From JBELHO01 sp042091375 (GTDB lineage Bacteria > Pseudomonadota > Gammaproteobacteria > Enterobacterales > Alteromonadaceae): a stretch of 53,630 nucleotides of DNA. This document shows, in pieces, positions 26,753-36,036 of this stretch. The stretch is from contig JBELHO010000020.1 in NCBI GenBank assembly GCA_042091375.1, positions 1-53,630 of the forward strand. The letters run 5' to 3'. Positions within the stretch are counted from its first letter, which is position 1. The number at the start of each line of letters is the position of its first letter. The notes below the pieces were generated by a model. That model had not been told where the DNA came from, did no database searches, and saw only the letters and a list, made by a program, of their open reading frames with translations. The position numbers and the translations under genes are program-made.

Positions 26753-27388
26753 ATGCAATTTAACAACTTCATTATCGCATTTTTAATACTATCACTGTCA
26801 TTGTTCAGCACAGGTTGTGCTACCACCAAACAGGGTCAAGGGGCAACCATAGGCGCCATTGCTGGTGCGGTATTGGGCAAAGCTACTGGTAATCACAAAG
26901 ACAAGCGCGCTGTATGGGGAGCGGCTATTGGTGCGCTTACCGGTGCTGCCATTGGTGATTATATGGATAAGCAAGAGCAAGAATTTCGTCAGGAGCTGTC
27001 AGGCTCTGGTATTGATGTAGTGCGCGAAGGCAACAACTTGCGTTTAGTCATGCCTGCCAATATCACCTTTGCCACTGGCCAGTCATACATCACTTCTGGT
27101 TTTTACAACACCCTCAATGACGTTGCCCGCGTGTTGAACAAATATGAAAAAACCTTATTGAGTATTGAAGGCCATACCGACAGTCAAGGCACTGCCGAAT
27201 ATAATCAAGGTTTATCTGAACAACGTGCCAATAGTGTGAAGTCTTACTTAACTAAGCAAAACATTTTTGCCAATCGCTTAAGAACCCTAGGGTTTGGTGA
27301 GTCTCAACCGATTGCTAGCAATACCACAGCTCAAGGTAGAGCCTTAAATCGACGCGTTGAAATTCAAATAATCCCCAATCGTGCTTAA
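26753..27388 (+). CDS. OmpA-family lipoprotein with glycine zipper (YiaD/YfiB-like)
   Basis: This is an outer-membrane lipoprotein expected to grip peptidoglycan. The lipobox STGC (Cys22) is followed by a glycine-zipper segment (about 29-63: GATIGAIAGAVLGKATGN and AAIGALTGAAIGDYM). A C-terminal OmpA domain follows, with NITFATGQSYIT, IEGHTDSQGTAEYN and LSEQRANSVKSYL, containing the Asp and Arg that bind diaminopimelate. The 211-residue length fits the YiaD group. It is monocistronic, with a perfect 30-bp palindrome after the stop. Confidence 0.88.
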   Translation: MQFNNFIIAFLILSLSLFSTGCATTKQGQGATIGAIAGAVLGKATGNHKDKRAVWGAAIGALTGAAIGDYMDKQEQEFRQELSGSGIDVVREGNNLRLVMPANITFATGQSYITSGFYNTLNDVARVLNKYEKTLLSIEGHTDSQGTAEYNQGLSEQRANSVKSYLTKQNIFANRLRTLGFGESQPIASNTTAQGRALNRRVEIQIIPNRA

Positions 27389-27414
27389 TCAACCTTAATA
27401 AACTGCTATTATTC

Positions 27415-27444
27415 CAGCCCTGTGTAATGCATTACACAGGGCTG
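27415..27444. terminator. Perfect 30-bp palindrome downstream of the OmpA-type gene
   Basis: CAGCCCTGTGTAATG is the exact inverse of CATTACACAGGGCTG with no spacer. It lies 27 bases after the stop codon. No T-run follows, so it may be a non-canonical terminator, an mRNA stabiliser or a dimeric protein-binding site. Confidence 0.55.
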
Positions 27445-27461
27445 AACCTCTAGCTTTAGTA

Positions 27462-27669
27462 TTTAGTCTTTAGTCTTTAGTCTTTAAACCTTAGCAAGCC
27501 CATTGCTCAATCGAGCCAAAATTTGTCACTATATCCATTGGTATTAGTCATTATCCATTTCCATTTCCATTTCCATTAATCATTACTCATTAACTCTCAG
27601 CACAAACTATCAGTGCAGTGCATCAGTACAAACTATCTTCACAAACTATTAGCACAAACTATTAGCACA
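27462..27669. repeat. Cluster of short direct repeats upstream of the glucosylglycerate operon
   Basis: The 468-base spacer 27390-27857 carries no gene but holds several low-order repeats. TTTAGTC occurs three times in tandem at 27462-27482, and CCATTT three times and more at 27555-27576. About four copies of ACAAACTAT lie between 27601 and 27663, some extended to a 13-base unit ending TTAGC. A TATAAT at 27721 could be the -10 of the operon promoter, but the nearby TTGACA at 27704 is only 11 bases away, too close for a standard -35. Confidence 0.7.
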
Positions 27670-27857
27670 AGACTGCACCAAAGCAGTGCAAAGCAATAGT
27701 GCATTGACAATAAAAAGCACTATAATTGCCGTAGCCTATTGTAGAAAACAGCCAGCATATATTTTAACTGATTGATAAATAAAAAATAATTACCTTTGCA
27801 GGCAATTGGCACAGTAGTTGATTATTTTTATACTGAATGAGGTCATAAAAGTACATT

Positions 27858-28739
27858 ATGTTAGATGCATTTATTAAAGAACATCAATTACCCGCCGCTT
27901 TTCAACAAACAGCTAGGCAATTTTTTGTGCCCATTGTCAATGCACTTCACCAGCAAGTGCAAGTGAGTTCAGCACCATTTTTTTTGGCAATTAATGGCTG
28001 TCAGGGCTCAGGTAAATCTACTTTGGCAGCATTTTTAGCCAATTGTTTGCAACACATGTACAGTTATAAAGTTGCGGTATTGTCTTTAGATGACTTTTAT
28101 TTGCCCCAGTCACAGCGTGCGGCGCTAGCTAACAATATCCATCCCTTATTAAAAACCCGTGGTGTGCCTGGTACCCATGATATTTCGCTATTAACTGACA
28201 CCTTGCAATCCTTAGCTAAACGACAAGTCACCAAACTGCCTCGTTTTGATAAAGCCATAGATGATCCGCTTGCTCAGTCAAAGTGGCCATCAATAACAAG
28301 CGCTGACCTGGTTATTTTTGAAGGTTGGTGCTGGGGCGTAACACCACAAGATGAGCAGAGTCTTGCTCCTGCTTGCAATACCTTAGAACAACAGCACGAT
28401 CAACAAGGCATTTGGCGACACTATGTCAATCAGCAGCTAAAACAACACTATGTGCCACTTTATCAATACATGAATACTTGGTTAATGCTAGCAGCGCCAT
28501 CGTTTGCTTGTGTCAATGCTTGGCGTTGGCAACAAGAGCAACAGCTGGCGACTAAAAATCAGCACAATAGTACCCGCAAGCAAATAATGTCTAAGTCGCA
28601 GGTAGCACAATTTATACAATATTTTCAACGCTTAACTGAGCATGGTTTGCAAACTTTGCCAGCCTCTTGTCAATACTTACTGTCCCTTGACTGCGATCGC
28701 AATATTACTCATTTTAGGAGCAAACCCAATGCAGCATAA
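27858..28739 (+). CDS. D-glycerate 3-kinase-type P-loop kinase
   Basis: This enzyme probably phosphorylates D-glycerate to 3-phosphoglycerate. The P-loop GCQGSGKST lies near 47-55, followed by VLSLDDFYLPQSQR, TRGVPGTHDISLL and LPRFDKAIDDP. LVIFEGWCWGV follows, the pattern of the plant GLYK-like/phosphoribulokinase-related glycerate kinases. At 293 residues the size fits. It is the first gene of a tight operon with GpgP, GpgS and a GH13 phosphorylase. In that context it would salvage the glycerate released by phosphorolysis of glucosylglycerate. The family is well supported; the substrate rests mainly on that context. Confidence 0.82.
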   Translation: MLDAFIKEHQLPAAFQQTARQFFVPIVNALHQQVQVSSAPFFLAINGCQGSGKSTLAAFLANCLQHMYSYKVAVLSLDDFYLPQSQRAALANNIHPLLKTRGVPGTHDISLLTDTLQSLAKRQVTKLPRFDKAIDDPLAQSKWPSITSADLVIFEGWCWGVTPQDEQSLAPACNTLEQQHDQQGIWRHYVNQQLKQHYVPLYQYMNTWLMLAAPSFACVNAWRWQQEQQLATKNQHNSTRKQIMSKSQVAQFIQYFQRLTEHGLQTLPASCQYLLSLDCDRNITHFRSKPNAA

Positions 28740-29595
28740 GCCCAGTTATTTACTGTTTACCGATCTCGATGGCACTTTATTGGATCATTTCACTTATAGC
28801 CATTCATCTGCAGATAGCGCCATTAAAAAATTACAAGCACAAGGTGTCCCTATTATTTTTAATACCAGTAAAACCTATGCAGAAGTGATCGGTATTCAGC
28901 AAAAGCTCAATATTTTTGCGCCATTTATCATTGAGAATGGTTCAGCTGTATTTATTCCTAAGACATTGTTTGCCGATAAACCAAAAGATTGTAGTGATCA
29001 TCAACAGTATTGGGTAAAGGAATTCAGTCGGCCACGACAAACATGGATTGATTTATTAAATACCACATGCCAAGCCTATGATGAGCGGTTTCAGGGTTTT
29101 TCCTCACTAACCGCGCAAGTTTTAGCCAATTTAACTGGTTTGAGTGAAGCGCAAGCCGAGCTTGCAAATCAGCGTTTATACAATGAACCTGTGCTCTGGC
29201 ATGATCACAGTGCGAGTTGCCAAGGCTTTATTGATCACCTCAGGGCGCAAGGAGCAAAGGTACTGCAAGGCGGACGCTTTTTACATATCGGTGACGCCAC
29301 CGATAAGGGTGATGCGCTGTTGTGGTTTACAGAGTTTTATCAACAGCATTGTCAGCAAAAAGTGACCTCGATTGCTTTAGGTGATGGCCAAAATGACAAT
29401 TCAATGTTAGAAGCTGCCGATATCGCTGTGCAAGTTCGTTCACCTGTTCACCCTTTTCCAAAGCTAAACAACACAGTGCCATTTTATCAAACCCAAGGAT
29501 TTGGCCCACAGGGCTGGGCCGAAACAATGGCGTTAATTATGCCACATATAGAGGCTAACATGCCTATTACCATGACTGATCAAGGAGTACTTTAA
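28729..29595 (+). CDS. Glucosyl-3-phosphoglycerate / mannosyl-3-phosphoglycerate phosphatase (HAD-IIB)
   Basis: This HAD phosphatase removes the phosphate from glucosyl-3-phosphoglycerate, giving the compatible solute glucosylglycerate. Motif I is FTDLDGTLLD with the nucleophile and acid aspartates. NTSKTYAEV supplies motif II, and ALGDGQNDNSMLEAAD supplies the metal-binding motif IV. The overall sequence is of the MPGP/YedP type. The ATG at 28729, preceded by TAGGAG and overlapping the kinase stop by 11 bases, is preferred over the longer frame from 28642, which only overlaps the kinase (288 residues). Mannosyl substrate use is possible, but the adjacent synthase is of the glucosyl type. Confidence 0.85.
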   Translation: MQHKPSYLLFTDLDGTLLDHFTYSHSSADSAIKKLQAQGVPIIFNTSKTYAEVIGIQQKLNIFAPFIIENGSAVFIPKTLFADKPKDCSDHQQYWVKEFSRPRQTWIDLLNTTCQAYDERFQGFSSLTAQVLANLTGLSEAQAELANQRLYNEPVLWHDHSASCQGFIDHLRAQGAKVLQGGRFLHIGDATDKGDALLWFTEFYQQHCQQKVTSIALGDGQNDNSMLEAADIAVQVRSPVHPFPKLNNTVPFYQTQGFGPQGWAETMALIMPHIEANMPITMTDQGVL

Positions 29596-29596
29596 C

Positions 29597-30820
29597 ATGG
29601 CTGATTTTTATCAAAATGGCGTAGTCACTACGCTACATAACTTATCTAAGCGCACTCATCAATGCTTGGAAGCTGATCTTTTAAAGTTTTCGCAACAACG
29701 GCCATTAGGGTTAATTTTACCTTCTTTATTTTCTGAACTTGAGGGCGAGGCGCTGCCAGCCATTGTTGAACAATTGGCGACGGTGCCCTATTTGAATCAA
29801 ATTGTTATCGGCTTAGATCGGGCCAATCAACAACAGTACCAACACGCCCTAAAGTTTTTTAAACGCTTGCCACAAGACCACCGCGTATTGTGGAATGATG
29901 GTCCTAGACTAAAAGCCTTAGATGCCAAACTTGAGCGCTTAGATTTAGCCCCCAAAGAGCTAGGTAAAGGCCGCAACGTATGGTATTGCATGGGCTACAC
30001 CTTAGCAGCAGATAAAGCCGAGTCGATCGCGTTACACGACTGTGATATTACCACTTACGATAAATCGCTGTTGGCGCGTCTTATCTACCCTGTTGCCCAC
30101 CCACAATTTAACTATGAATTTAGCAAAGGTTTCTATGCCCGTATTGCCGACGGAAAAATTAATGGCAGAGCTTCTCGCCTACTGGTAACCCCATTAATTA
30201 AAGCGTTAAAACGCACTGTCGGTTGTAACGAATATTTAGACTATATGGACAGTTTTCGCTATCCCTTGGCTGGTGAATTTTCATTTCGACGCGATGTGCT
30301 TTCTGATCTGCGCATACCCAGTGATTGGGGATTAGAAATTGGCGTACTCAGTGAAATGCAGCGCAACTACGCTCACAATAGAATTTGCCAAGTAGATATT
30401 GCCGATATTTACGATCACAAACATCAAGATCTATCCCTTGATAATCAACAAGCGGGTTTGTCAAAAATGTCGATTGATATCACTAAAGCCTTTTTTAGAA
30501 AATTAGCCACTCAAGGACAAACGTTTAGCACTGAAACCTTTCGTTCAATTAAAGCCACCTATTATCGCATTGCCTTAGATTACGTGGAGACCTATCGCCA
30601 TGATGCGATCATGAATGGCTTGACCCTAGATATTCACAATGAAGAAAAAGCCATTGAAATGTTCGCAAAAAATATTGTTGCTGCCGGCCAAGCCTTTCTT
30701 GATCGGCCGATGGAAACCCCTTTCATACCGACGTGGAACCGAGTACAAAGTGCTATTCCAGAAATACTTGACGAATTAAAATACGCGGTCGAGTGCGATC
30801 ATCGTGAATTTAGTGAATAA
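29597..30820 (+). CDS. gpgS: Glucosyl-3-phosphoglycerate synthase (GT81)
   Basis: This enzyme transfers glucose from a nucleotide sugar to 3-phosphoglycerate, the committed step of glucosylglycerate synthesis. The family opening LGLILPSLFSELEGEALP is clear. The metal-binding DxD lies in HDCDI (D148, D150), and GRASRLLVTPLIKAL and FRYPLAGEFSFRRDVL line the acceptor site in GpgS proteins. DWGLEIGVLSEM follows. At 407 residues it is of the longer bacterial type. It begins 1 base after the phosphatase stop. A mannosyl-3-phosphoglycerate synthase is the main alternative but is less similar in motifs. Confidence 0.88.
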   Translation: MADFYQNGVVTTLHNLSKRTHQCLEADLLKFSQQRPLGLILPSLFSELEGEALPAIVEQLATVPYLNQIVIGLDRANQQQYQHALKFFKRLPQDHRVLWNDGPRLKALDAKLERLDLAPKELGKGRNVWYCMGYTLAADKAESIALHDCDITTYDKSLLARLIYPVAHPQFNYEFSKGFYARIADGKINGRASRLLVTPLIKALKRTVGCNEYLDYMDSFRYPLAGEFSFRRDVLSDLRIPSDWGLEIGVLSEMQRNYAHNRICQVDIADIYDHKHQDLSLDNQQAGLSKMSIDITKAFFRKLATQGQTFSTETFRSIKATYYRIALDYVETYRHDAIMNGLTLDIHNEEKAIEMFAKNIVAAGQAFLDRPMETPFIPTWNRVQSAIPEILDELKYAVECDHREFSE

Positions 30821-30830
30821 GAGAAAATAA

Positions 30831-32585
30831 ATGAGCGCAGTTATAAAAGCTTTAGAACAAAAATTGGTAAATCAATTAACCGCGATTTATCAAGATATTC
30901 CCTTAGAGCTAAATTATCATCGCTTTGCGCAAGAGCTGATTTCGTTAATGCAACTTCCGGTTGATGTAAAGACACCTAGACCCTACGAAAATCATTGGTC
31001 AGAGCAAGACATTGTGATGATCACTTATGCTGACAGTGTACTGCAACCTGGAGAAAAGCCCTTGCACACACTGCGCAACTTTATCAATACCTATATTGGT
31101 TCAACCATTAATAGCTTACATATTTTGCCTTTTTTTCCATACAGCTCAGATGATGGTTTTGCGGTGATTGATTATTCCAGTGTCAATGAAGCACACGGCG
31201 ACTGGCAAGATATCAAAGCCATTGCCAATGAACGCAGGTTAATGTCTGATGTGGTGATTAATCATTGTTCCAGCCGTTGCTTGTGGTTTGCAAACTTTAT
31301 TAAAGGCCAAGGTGAAGGTGCTGATTATTTTTATACTTGCGACGCCGATGCCGATATTACAGATATTGTTCGCCCGAGAACCTCGGCGTTACTCAGGCCA
31401 ACGCCAACCGCACAAGGACTAAAGCATGTCTGGTGTACCTTTAGTCATGATCAAGTCGATTTTGACTTTCGCAACCCTGAAGTATTGAAGGAATTTGTCA
31501 AAGTATTTCGCTACTACTTAGACGCCGGTATTAGTATCTTCCGCTTAGATGCGGTGGCTTTTTTGTGGAAAAAATTGGGCACCACCAGTATTAATTTACA
31601 TCAAACCCATGAAATTATAAGATTATTACGCACCTTAATTGAACACGCTAAAGCAGATGCAGTTATTATTACCGAAACCAATATTCCCAACACCCAAAAT
31701 TTAACCTACTTTGGCAATGCCAATGAAGCCCATTGTATTTACAATTTTTCATTGCCGCCGTTACTAATTAATACCTTGATCACTGGTAACTGTTTATACT
31801 TGAAGCGTTGGTTAATGAGTATGCCACCCGCTCAAAATGGCACAACCTATTTTAATTTTATTGCGTCTCACGACGGCATTGGTTTAAGGCCAGTTGAAGG
31901 CATTTTAGCAGACAGTGAAATTGATCAGTTGATCACCACCATGAAAAAATTTGGCGGGGTGATCTCATCGCGCACCAGCCAAGCAAATAAAAGCAAGCCC
32001 TATGAAATTAATATTGCCTTGGTGGACGCGTTAAAAGGCACTATTGCCGGTGCTGATGAGCATGCTATGCAGCGGTTTATTTGTGCCCATGCGATCATGT
32101 TAGGACTAGAGGGCATTCCCGGTATTTATATTCACAGTTTGCTGGGCACCAAAAACGATCACGACAAGTTGGCGCATACGCATCACAATCGCGCCATCAA
32201 CCGACATCGCTGGCAAGCCTCAGAATTAGAGGAGCGCTTGAACCATGTACAGAGTTTTAATAGCCAAATATTACGGCAATTACTGGCGTTAATCGATATA
32301 AGAAAAGCACAGCCGGCTTTTCACCCCAATGCAACGCAATTCACCTTGCACTTAGGCTTATCGCTGTTTGGCTTTTGGCGACAATCACAAGACAAACAAC
32401 AAAGCATTTTTTGTATTTCTAATGTCACCAAGCAGGCCATCGAATTACCCATCAATGAGCTGAATTTGATCATCACTGAATCTTGGTTTGACTTAATTTC
32501 GCTGCAAGCAATCGATAATTCTTCGCCTAAAATGCCATTAGCACCCTATCAAACCGTGTGGATCACCAACAAAATAGCGAACTAA
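30831..32585 (+). CDS. GH13 subfamily 18 sugar phosphorylase, probable glucosylglycerate phosphorylase
   Basis: This enzyme probably splits glucosylglycerate with phosphate into glucose-1-phosphate and glycerate. The 584-residue protein is of the sucrose-phosphorylase type. It has VMITYADSV near the start, HILPFFPYSSDDGFAVIDY, nucleophile Asp240 in FRLDAVAFLWKK, acid/base Glu282 in ITETNIP and the third carboxylate Asp348 in ASHDGIG. The 10-base gap to gpgS and the glycerate kinase at the head of the operon favour glycerate as acceptor over fructose. Sucrose or glucosylglycerol phosphorylase activity cannot be excluded from sequence alone. It would let the cell reclaim the solute as metabolic fuel. 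Confidence 0.85.
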   Translation: MSAVIKALEQKLVNQLTAIYQDIPLELNYHRFAQELISLMQLPVDVKTPRPYENHWSEQDIVMITYADSVLQPGEKPLHTLRNFINTYIGSTINSLHILPFFPYSSDDGFAVIDYSSVNEAHGDWQDIKAIANERRLMSDVVINHCSSRCLWFANFIKGQGEGADYFYTCDADADITDIVRPRTSALLRPTPTAQGLKHVWCTFSHDQVDFDFRNPEVLKEFVKVFRYYLDAGISIFRLDAVAFLWKKLGTTSINLHQTHEIIRLLRTLIEHAKADAVIITETNIPNTQNLTYFGNANEAHCIYNFSLPPLLINTLITGNCLYLKRWLMSMPPAQNGTTYFNFIASHDGIGLRPVEGILADSEIDQLITTMKKFGGVISSRTSQANKSKPYEINIALVDALKGTIAGADEHAMQRFICAHAIMLGLEGIPGIYIHSLLGTKNDHDKLAHTHHNRAINRHRWQASELEERLNHVQSFNSQILRQLLALIDIRKAQPAFHPNATQFTLHLGLSLFGFWRQSQDKQQSIFCISNVTKQAIELPINELNLIITESWFDLISLQAIDNSSPKMPLAPYQTVWITNKIAN

Positions 32586-32614
32586 GTCGAAAAGCTAAAT
32601 TAACCCCTAGTGAG

Positions 32615-34273
32615 TTATTCCGGTGATGACTGCTCAAGCACTATAGACTTACCTCGGCCTGATTTTTCTGAGGCGGCATCAAGTACTCCGGAGACTTTGC
32701 TGATCAACTGTAAATCACCAAATTGGCGTTGACGTAAATCATATCCTAAAGCGGTGAGTTGCTCGATTGTAGCGGCGCTCAAACCGGGGTGATGTCTAAT
32801 TTGATCTTTTGGCAATAATTGATGGTGAAAACGCGGCTTATTTACCGCCTGCTCAGCTGACATATTAAAGATCACACTATTTAAAATAGACTGATAGACC
32901 GAACTAATAATGGTAGTCCCCCCCGGAGAGCCAGTGACTAGTGCAACCTGATCATCTTTTAATAAGATAGTAGGCGTCATCGACGATAACATCCTTTTGT
33001 TGGCTTCAATTTGGTTAGCTGTTCCACCAACAGCACCAAACACGTTAGGCACCCCGGCTTTAATACTAAAGTCATCCATTTCATCATTGAGTAAAAATCC
33101 AGCTTCAGTCACCACCATACCACTGCCAAAACTCAAATTGATGGTGGTGGTGTTAGACACCGCATTGCCCCATTTATCAACAATGGAAAAATGCGTGGTA
33201 TCTTCACTTTCCGTTAAACCCGGCTTGATTTTTTCAGTCACTGAAGTCGCTTTTTCATTAATACCTTGGCTGCGTTTGCGCAAATATTGCTGATCAATTA
33301 ATTGCGCTACTGGCACCTTAACAAAATCGGGATCCCCCAAATATTCGGCGCGATCAGCAAAAACCCGTTTGCCGATTTCAGCCAATAAATGTATGTACTG
33401 CTTAGAATTATGAGTGATGTCAGTAGGCTTTTCAGCGAGTAATTGGAACATTTTTAACCACTGTAGTATGGCTATTCCGCCTGAGCTCGGTGGCGGTGCA
33501 GTGAGCACTTGATAACCCGACCAATCACTACTGATAGGCTTTCGCCATTTAGCCCGATAGGACGATAAGTCCTGCCGATTAATAATACCCCCGTGGCTAT
33601 TCATAAAGGCGACGATTTGCTCAGCTGTGTCGCCTTGATAAAAGCCGTTTCGGCCATGCGTTGCAATGCGTTTTAAAGTATTGGCTAACTGCGGTTGTAC
33701 AAAAATAGCGCCGGCTTTTAAGCCGCCAAAGTGCTCAGCAAAATTTACATCAATGGCATTTTTTTGATAATAGCCAATTATGTTGTCGATAGCTTTGGCT
33801 AATTTTACATGTACTTTAAAACCTTGCTCAGCGAATTCGATAGCGGGCTGCAATAAACGCTGCCACGATAACGAGCCATGCTTTTGATGCAGTTGCCACA
33901 TGCCATCGACAGTACCGGGAACTCCGGCAGATAAGGCGCCAAATAGCGATTTATATTTTATCACTTGTCCTTGTTTATCTAGATACATGTCGCGATGGGC
34001 ACGCATAGGTGCGCGCTCTCGATAATCAAGAAACTCAGCCTGCTTATCTTTGTAAATCAGCATAAAACCACCACCACCAATATTACCGGCTTCAGGCAAG
34101 GTCACTGCCAATACAAATTGTGCGGCAATCGCTGCGTCAACGGCATTACCACCCTGCTGTAAAATACTTGCAGCAACATCGGCACTATAACTATCGGGCA
34201 TGGCAACCGCAGCTTGGTTAGCCACGGCAGAGGAGGAAAAAACAACAAATAAGATAGCGAAAATATTTTTCAT
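32615..34273 (-). CDS. ggt: Gamma-glutamyltransferase precursor
   Basis: This is a periplasmic enzyme that cleaves the gamma-glutamyl bond of glutathione and related compounds. The methionine at 34273 gives a clean signal peptide (MKNIFAILFVVFSSSAVA). The N-terminal nucleophile for self-cleavage is the first Thr of DTTHFSIVDKWGNAVS (T366 counting from the upstream ATG at 34294). The active-site glycines are in GSPGGTTIISS, and a lid loop is present (LLNDEMDDFS). The length of ~550 residues is normal. It follows ahpF by about 85 bases on the same strand, so it may share a transcript with the peroxide genes. It is convergent with the glucosylglycerate operon. Confidence 0.92.
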   Translation of the reverse strand: MKNIFAILFVVFSSSAVANQAAVAMPDSYSADVAASILQQGGNAVDAAIAAQFVLAVTLPEAGNIGGGGFMLIYKDKQAEFLDYRERAPMRAHRDMYLDKQGQVIKYKSLFGALSAGVPGTVDGMWQLHQKHGSLSWQRLLQPAIEFAEQGFKVHVKLAKAIDNIIGYYQKNAIDVNFAEHFGGLKAGAIFVQPQLANTLKRIATHGRNGFYQGDTAEQIVAFMNSHGGIINRQDLSSYRAKWRKPISSDWSGYQVLTAPPPSSGGIAILQWLKMFQLLAEKPTDITHNSKQYIHLLAEIGKRVFADRAEYLGDPDFVKVPVAQLIDQQYLRKRSQGINEKATSVTEKIKPGLTESEDTTHFSIVDKWGNAVSNTTTINLSFGSGMVVTEAGFLLNDEMDDFSIKAGVPNVFGAVGGTANQIEANKRMLSSMTPTILLKDDQVALVTGSPGGTTIISSVYQSILNSVIFNMSAEQAVNKPRFHHQLLPKDQIRHHPGLSAATIEQLTALGYDLRQRQFGDLQLISKVSGVLDAASEKSGRGKSIVLEQSSPE

Positions 34274-34357
34274 TACACGCAGAACAGTCAGCAAAGGTTA
34301 ACTTAACCTATCAGAAATTTTGCTGACTATCCTCAATAAAATCATATTTGCGCGGAA

Positions 34358-35923
34358 TTAACTTGCTCTCATCATGTGATCAAAAGCAGATAATGAGGCC
34401 TTAGCTCCTTCACCTATGGCGATCACAATTTGTTTGTAAGGCACAGTGGTGACATCACCGCAGGCAAATATGCCGGGCTCAGAGGTATTGCCTTGCTGGT
34501 CAATAATAATTTCACCGTGGGCCGTTTGCTCTACGAGTCCTTTGACAAAGCCACTGTTTGGCACCAGTCCTATTTGTACAAAAATACCTGACAATGACTG
34601 CTCATGGATTTCGCCAGTGCTGCGATCTTGATATTTGAGTGCCACCACTTTGCCTTTGTCGGCAACCACTTCTTTTGTGGCGGCATTGTTGATAATGGTA
34701 ATTTTACTGTTGGCTTGTGCTTTGTCCACCAATACCTGATCGGCTTTGAGATCCGGCATAAATTCAAACACAGTGACATGATTTACCATACCAGCAAGAT
34801 CTAGGGCTGCCTCGATGCCTGAATTACCTCCGCCGACCACAGCCACATCTTTACCTTTAAAAAATGGTCCGTCACAATGAGGGCAATAGGCGACGCCTTG
34901 ACCAATATTTTCTTTTTCTCCAGGTACACCTAGCTCTCGCCATTTAGCACCAGTGGCAATGATCACGGTTTTACTATTAATGATCTCACCAGTTGATAAA
35001 TGAATTTTTTTTGATGAACCTTGCTCAATTTTGTCAACATGCAGGTATTGTTTAACGTTAATTTCGTAATGTTCAAGATGAGCGTGAAGATCACCGGTTA
35101 ATTCAGTACCTGTGGTTTGTACCACGGAGATCAAATTTTCAATACCGACAGTGTCTTTTACTTGCCCACCAATTTTATCGGCGACTAAGGTAACTTTTAA
35201 GCCTTTGCGCGCACTGTATATCGCAGCTGATACCCCAGCAGGGCCGCCACCAATCACAGTAACATCTTGCAATGGCAGTTGTTCAGCTATATTAACCACC
35301 TTATTTTCCACCTTAACTGGTGGTGCCACTTGAGCTAGTTTTTCCAGCAATTTACCGGTATCTATTTGCCCATTGGCAAATACTTTGCCATTTAAATAGA
35401 CACTGGGTACGCCTTGAATATTGCGCTCTTTAATCAGCTCAGGATATAAACCGCCATCGATCATTTCACTGCTGATCAACGGATTGAGTAAAGCAAATTG
35501 ATTAAGTGACTGCACCACATCAGGACAATTGTGACAACTTAAACTAACAAACACCTCAAAGTGACAAGGTTGCGATACCCCTTTAACAATAGATTGAATA
35601 CCCTTGTCTAATTTCAATTCAGTGCCCGACGACTGCAATACCGCCAGTATAAAAGAGTTAAATTCGTGGCCTGAGGGAATACCCGAAAAAAATACGCCGT
35701 TAAATTCACTCTCTACTTCTAAACCAAAGCTAATGGCGCTGCGCAACCTTGGCTCATCTCTTTCCACTAAGTGTAAATGCTCGGCAACACCGACAATTTC
35801 TGCTAGAAATTGTTTGAGTTCCTCGCGTTTGTCGTGCTGACCCGTTTGTAAAACCAAGGTAACTGGCTTATTCATGGTCGCGGTATAGGATTGCACCGCA
35901 GATAAAATTTCTTTGCTTAACAT
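34358..35923 (-). CDS. ahpF: Alkyl hydroperoxide reductase subunit F
   Basis: This NADH-dependent flavoprotein disulfide reductase recharges AhpC. The N-terminal tandem thioredoxin-like domain carries its CxxC in LSCHNCPDVVQS. The FAD domain starts TVIGGGPAGVSAAIYSARKG, and the NADH domain carries VAVVGGGNSGIEAALDLAG. The redox-active CPHC is in VAYCPHCDGPFF, and the FAD closing motif is GIFACGDVTTVPYKQ. The 521-residue length is canonical. It lies downstream of ahpC across a strong nested hairpin with a T-run, which should lower its expression relative to ahpC. Confidence 0.95.
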   Translation of the reverse strand: MLSKEILSAVQSYTATMNKPVTLVLQTGQHDKREELKQFLAEIVGVAEHLHLVERDEPRLRSAISFGLEVESEFNGVFFSGIPSGHEFNSFILAVLQSSGTELKLDKGIQSIVKGVSQPCHFEVFVSLSCHNCPDVVQSLNQFALLNPLISSEMIDGGLYPELIKERNIQGVPSVYLNGKVFANGQIDTGKLLEKLAQVAPPVKVENKVVNIAEQLPLQDVTVIGGGPAGVSAAIYSARKGLKVTLVADKIGGQVKDTVGIENLISVVQTTGTELTGDLHAHLEHYEINVKQYLHVDKIEQGSSKKIHLSTGEIINSKTVIIATGAKWRELGVPGEKENIGQGVAYCPHCDGPFFKGKDVAVVGGGNSGIEAALDLAGMVNHVTVFEFMPDLKADQVLVDKAQANSKITIINNAATKEVVADKGKVVALKYQDRSTGEIHEQSLSGIFVQIGLVPNSGFVKGLVEQTAHGEIIIDQQGNTSEPGIFACGDVTTVPYKQIVIAIGEGAKASLSAFDHMMRAS

Positions 35924-35950
35924 AATAATAGCCCCTTGATTTGGGTTGAT

Positions 35951-36014
35951 AAAAACAGTGTGGTGACGGTATTGCTACCGCTGCGATATCCTGTTTAGGG
36001 AGCTCACCACACTG
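35951..36014 (-). terminator. Nested hairpin with T-run between ahpC and ahpF: attenuator or partial terminator
   Basis: Read on the minus strand, CAGTGTGGTGA (36014-36004) pairs perfectly over 11 bases with TCACCACACTG (35966-35956) and is followed by five T residues (35955-35951). Inside the 37-base loop sits a second hairpin, CGGTA-GCAA-TACCG, closed by a GNRA-type tetraloop. The structure lies between the ahpC stop and the ahpF start. It probably ends most ahpC transcripts and lets a fraction continue. Confidence 0.82.
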
Positions 36015-36036
36015 AGCAATAATATTTTACCGCCGG

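Noticed and set aside
27462..27669. Possible CRISPR-like array in the repeat-rich spacer
   Set aside because: The repeats are only 6-13 bases, directly abutting or irregularly spaced, and no cas genes are nearby.
27704..27726. TTGACA and TATAAT as a consensus promoter
   Set aside because: The two hexamers are only 11 bases apart, too close for a sigma-70 promoter; the TATAAT alone may still be used.
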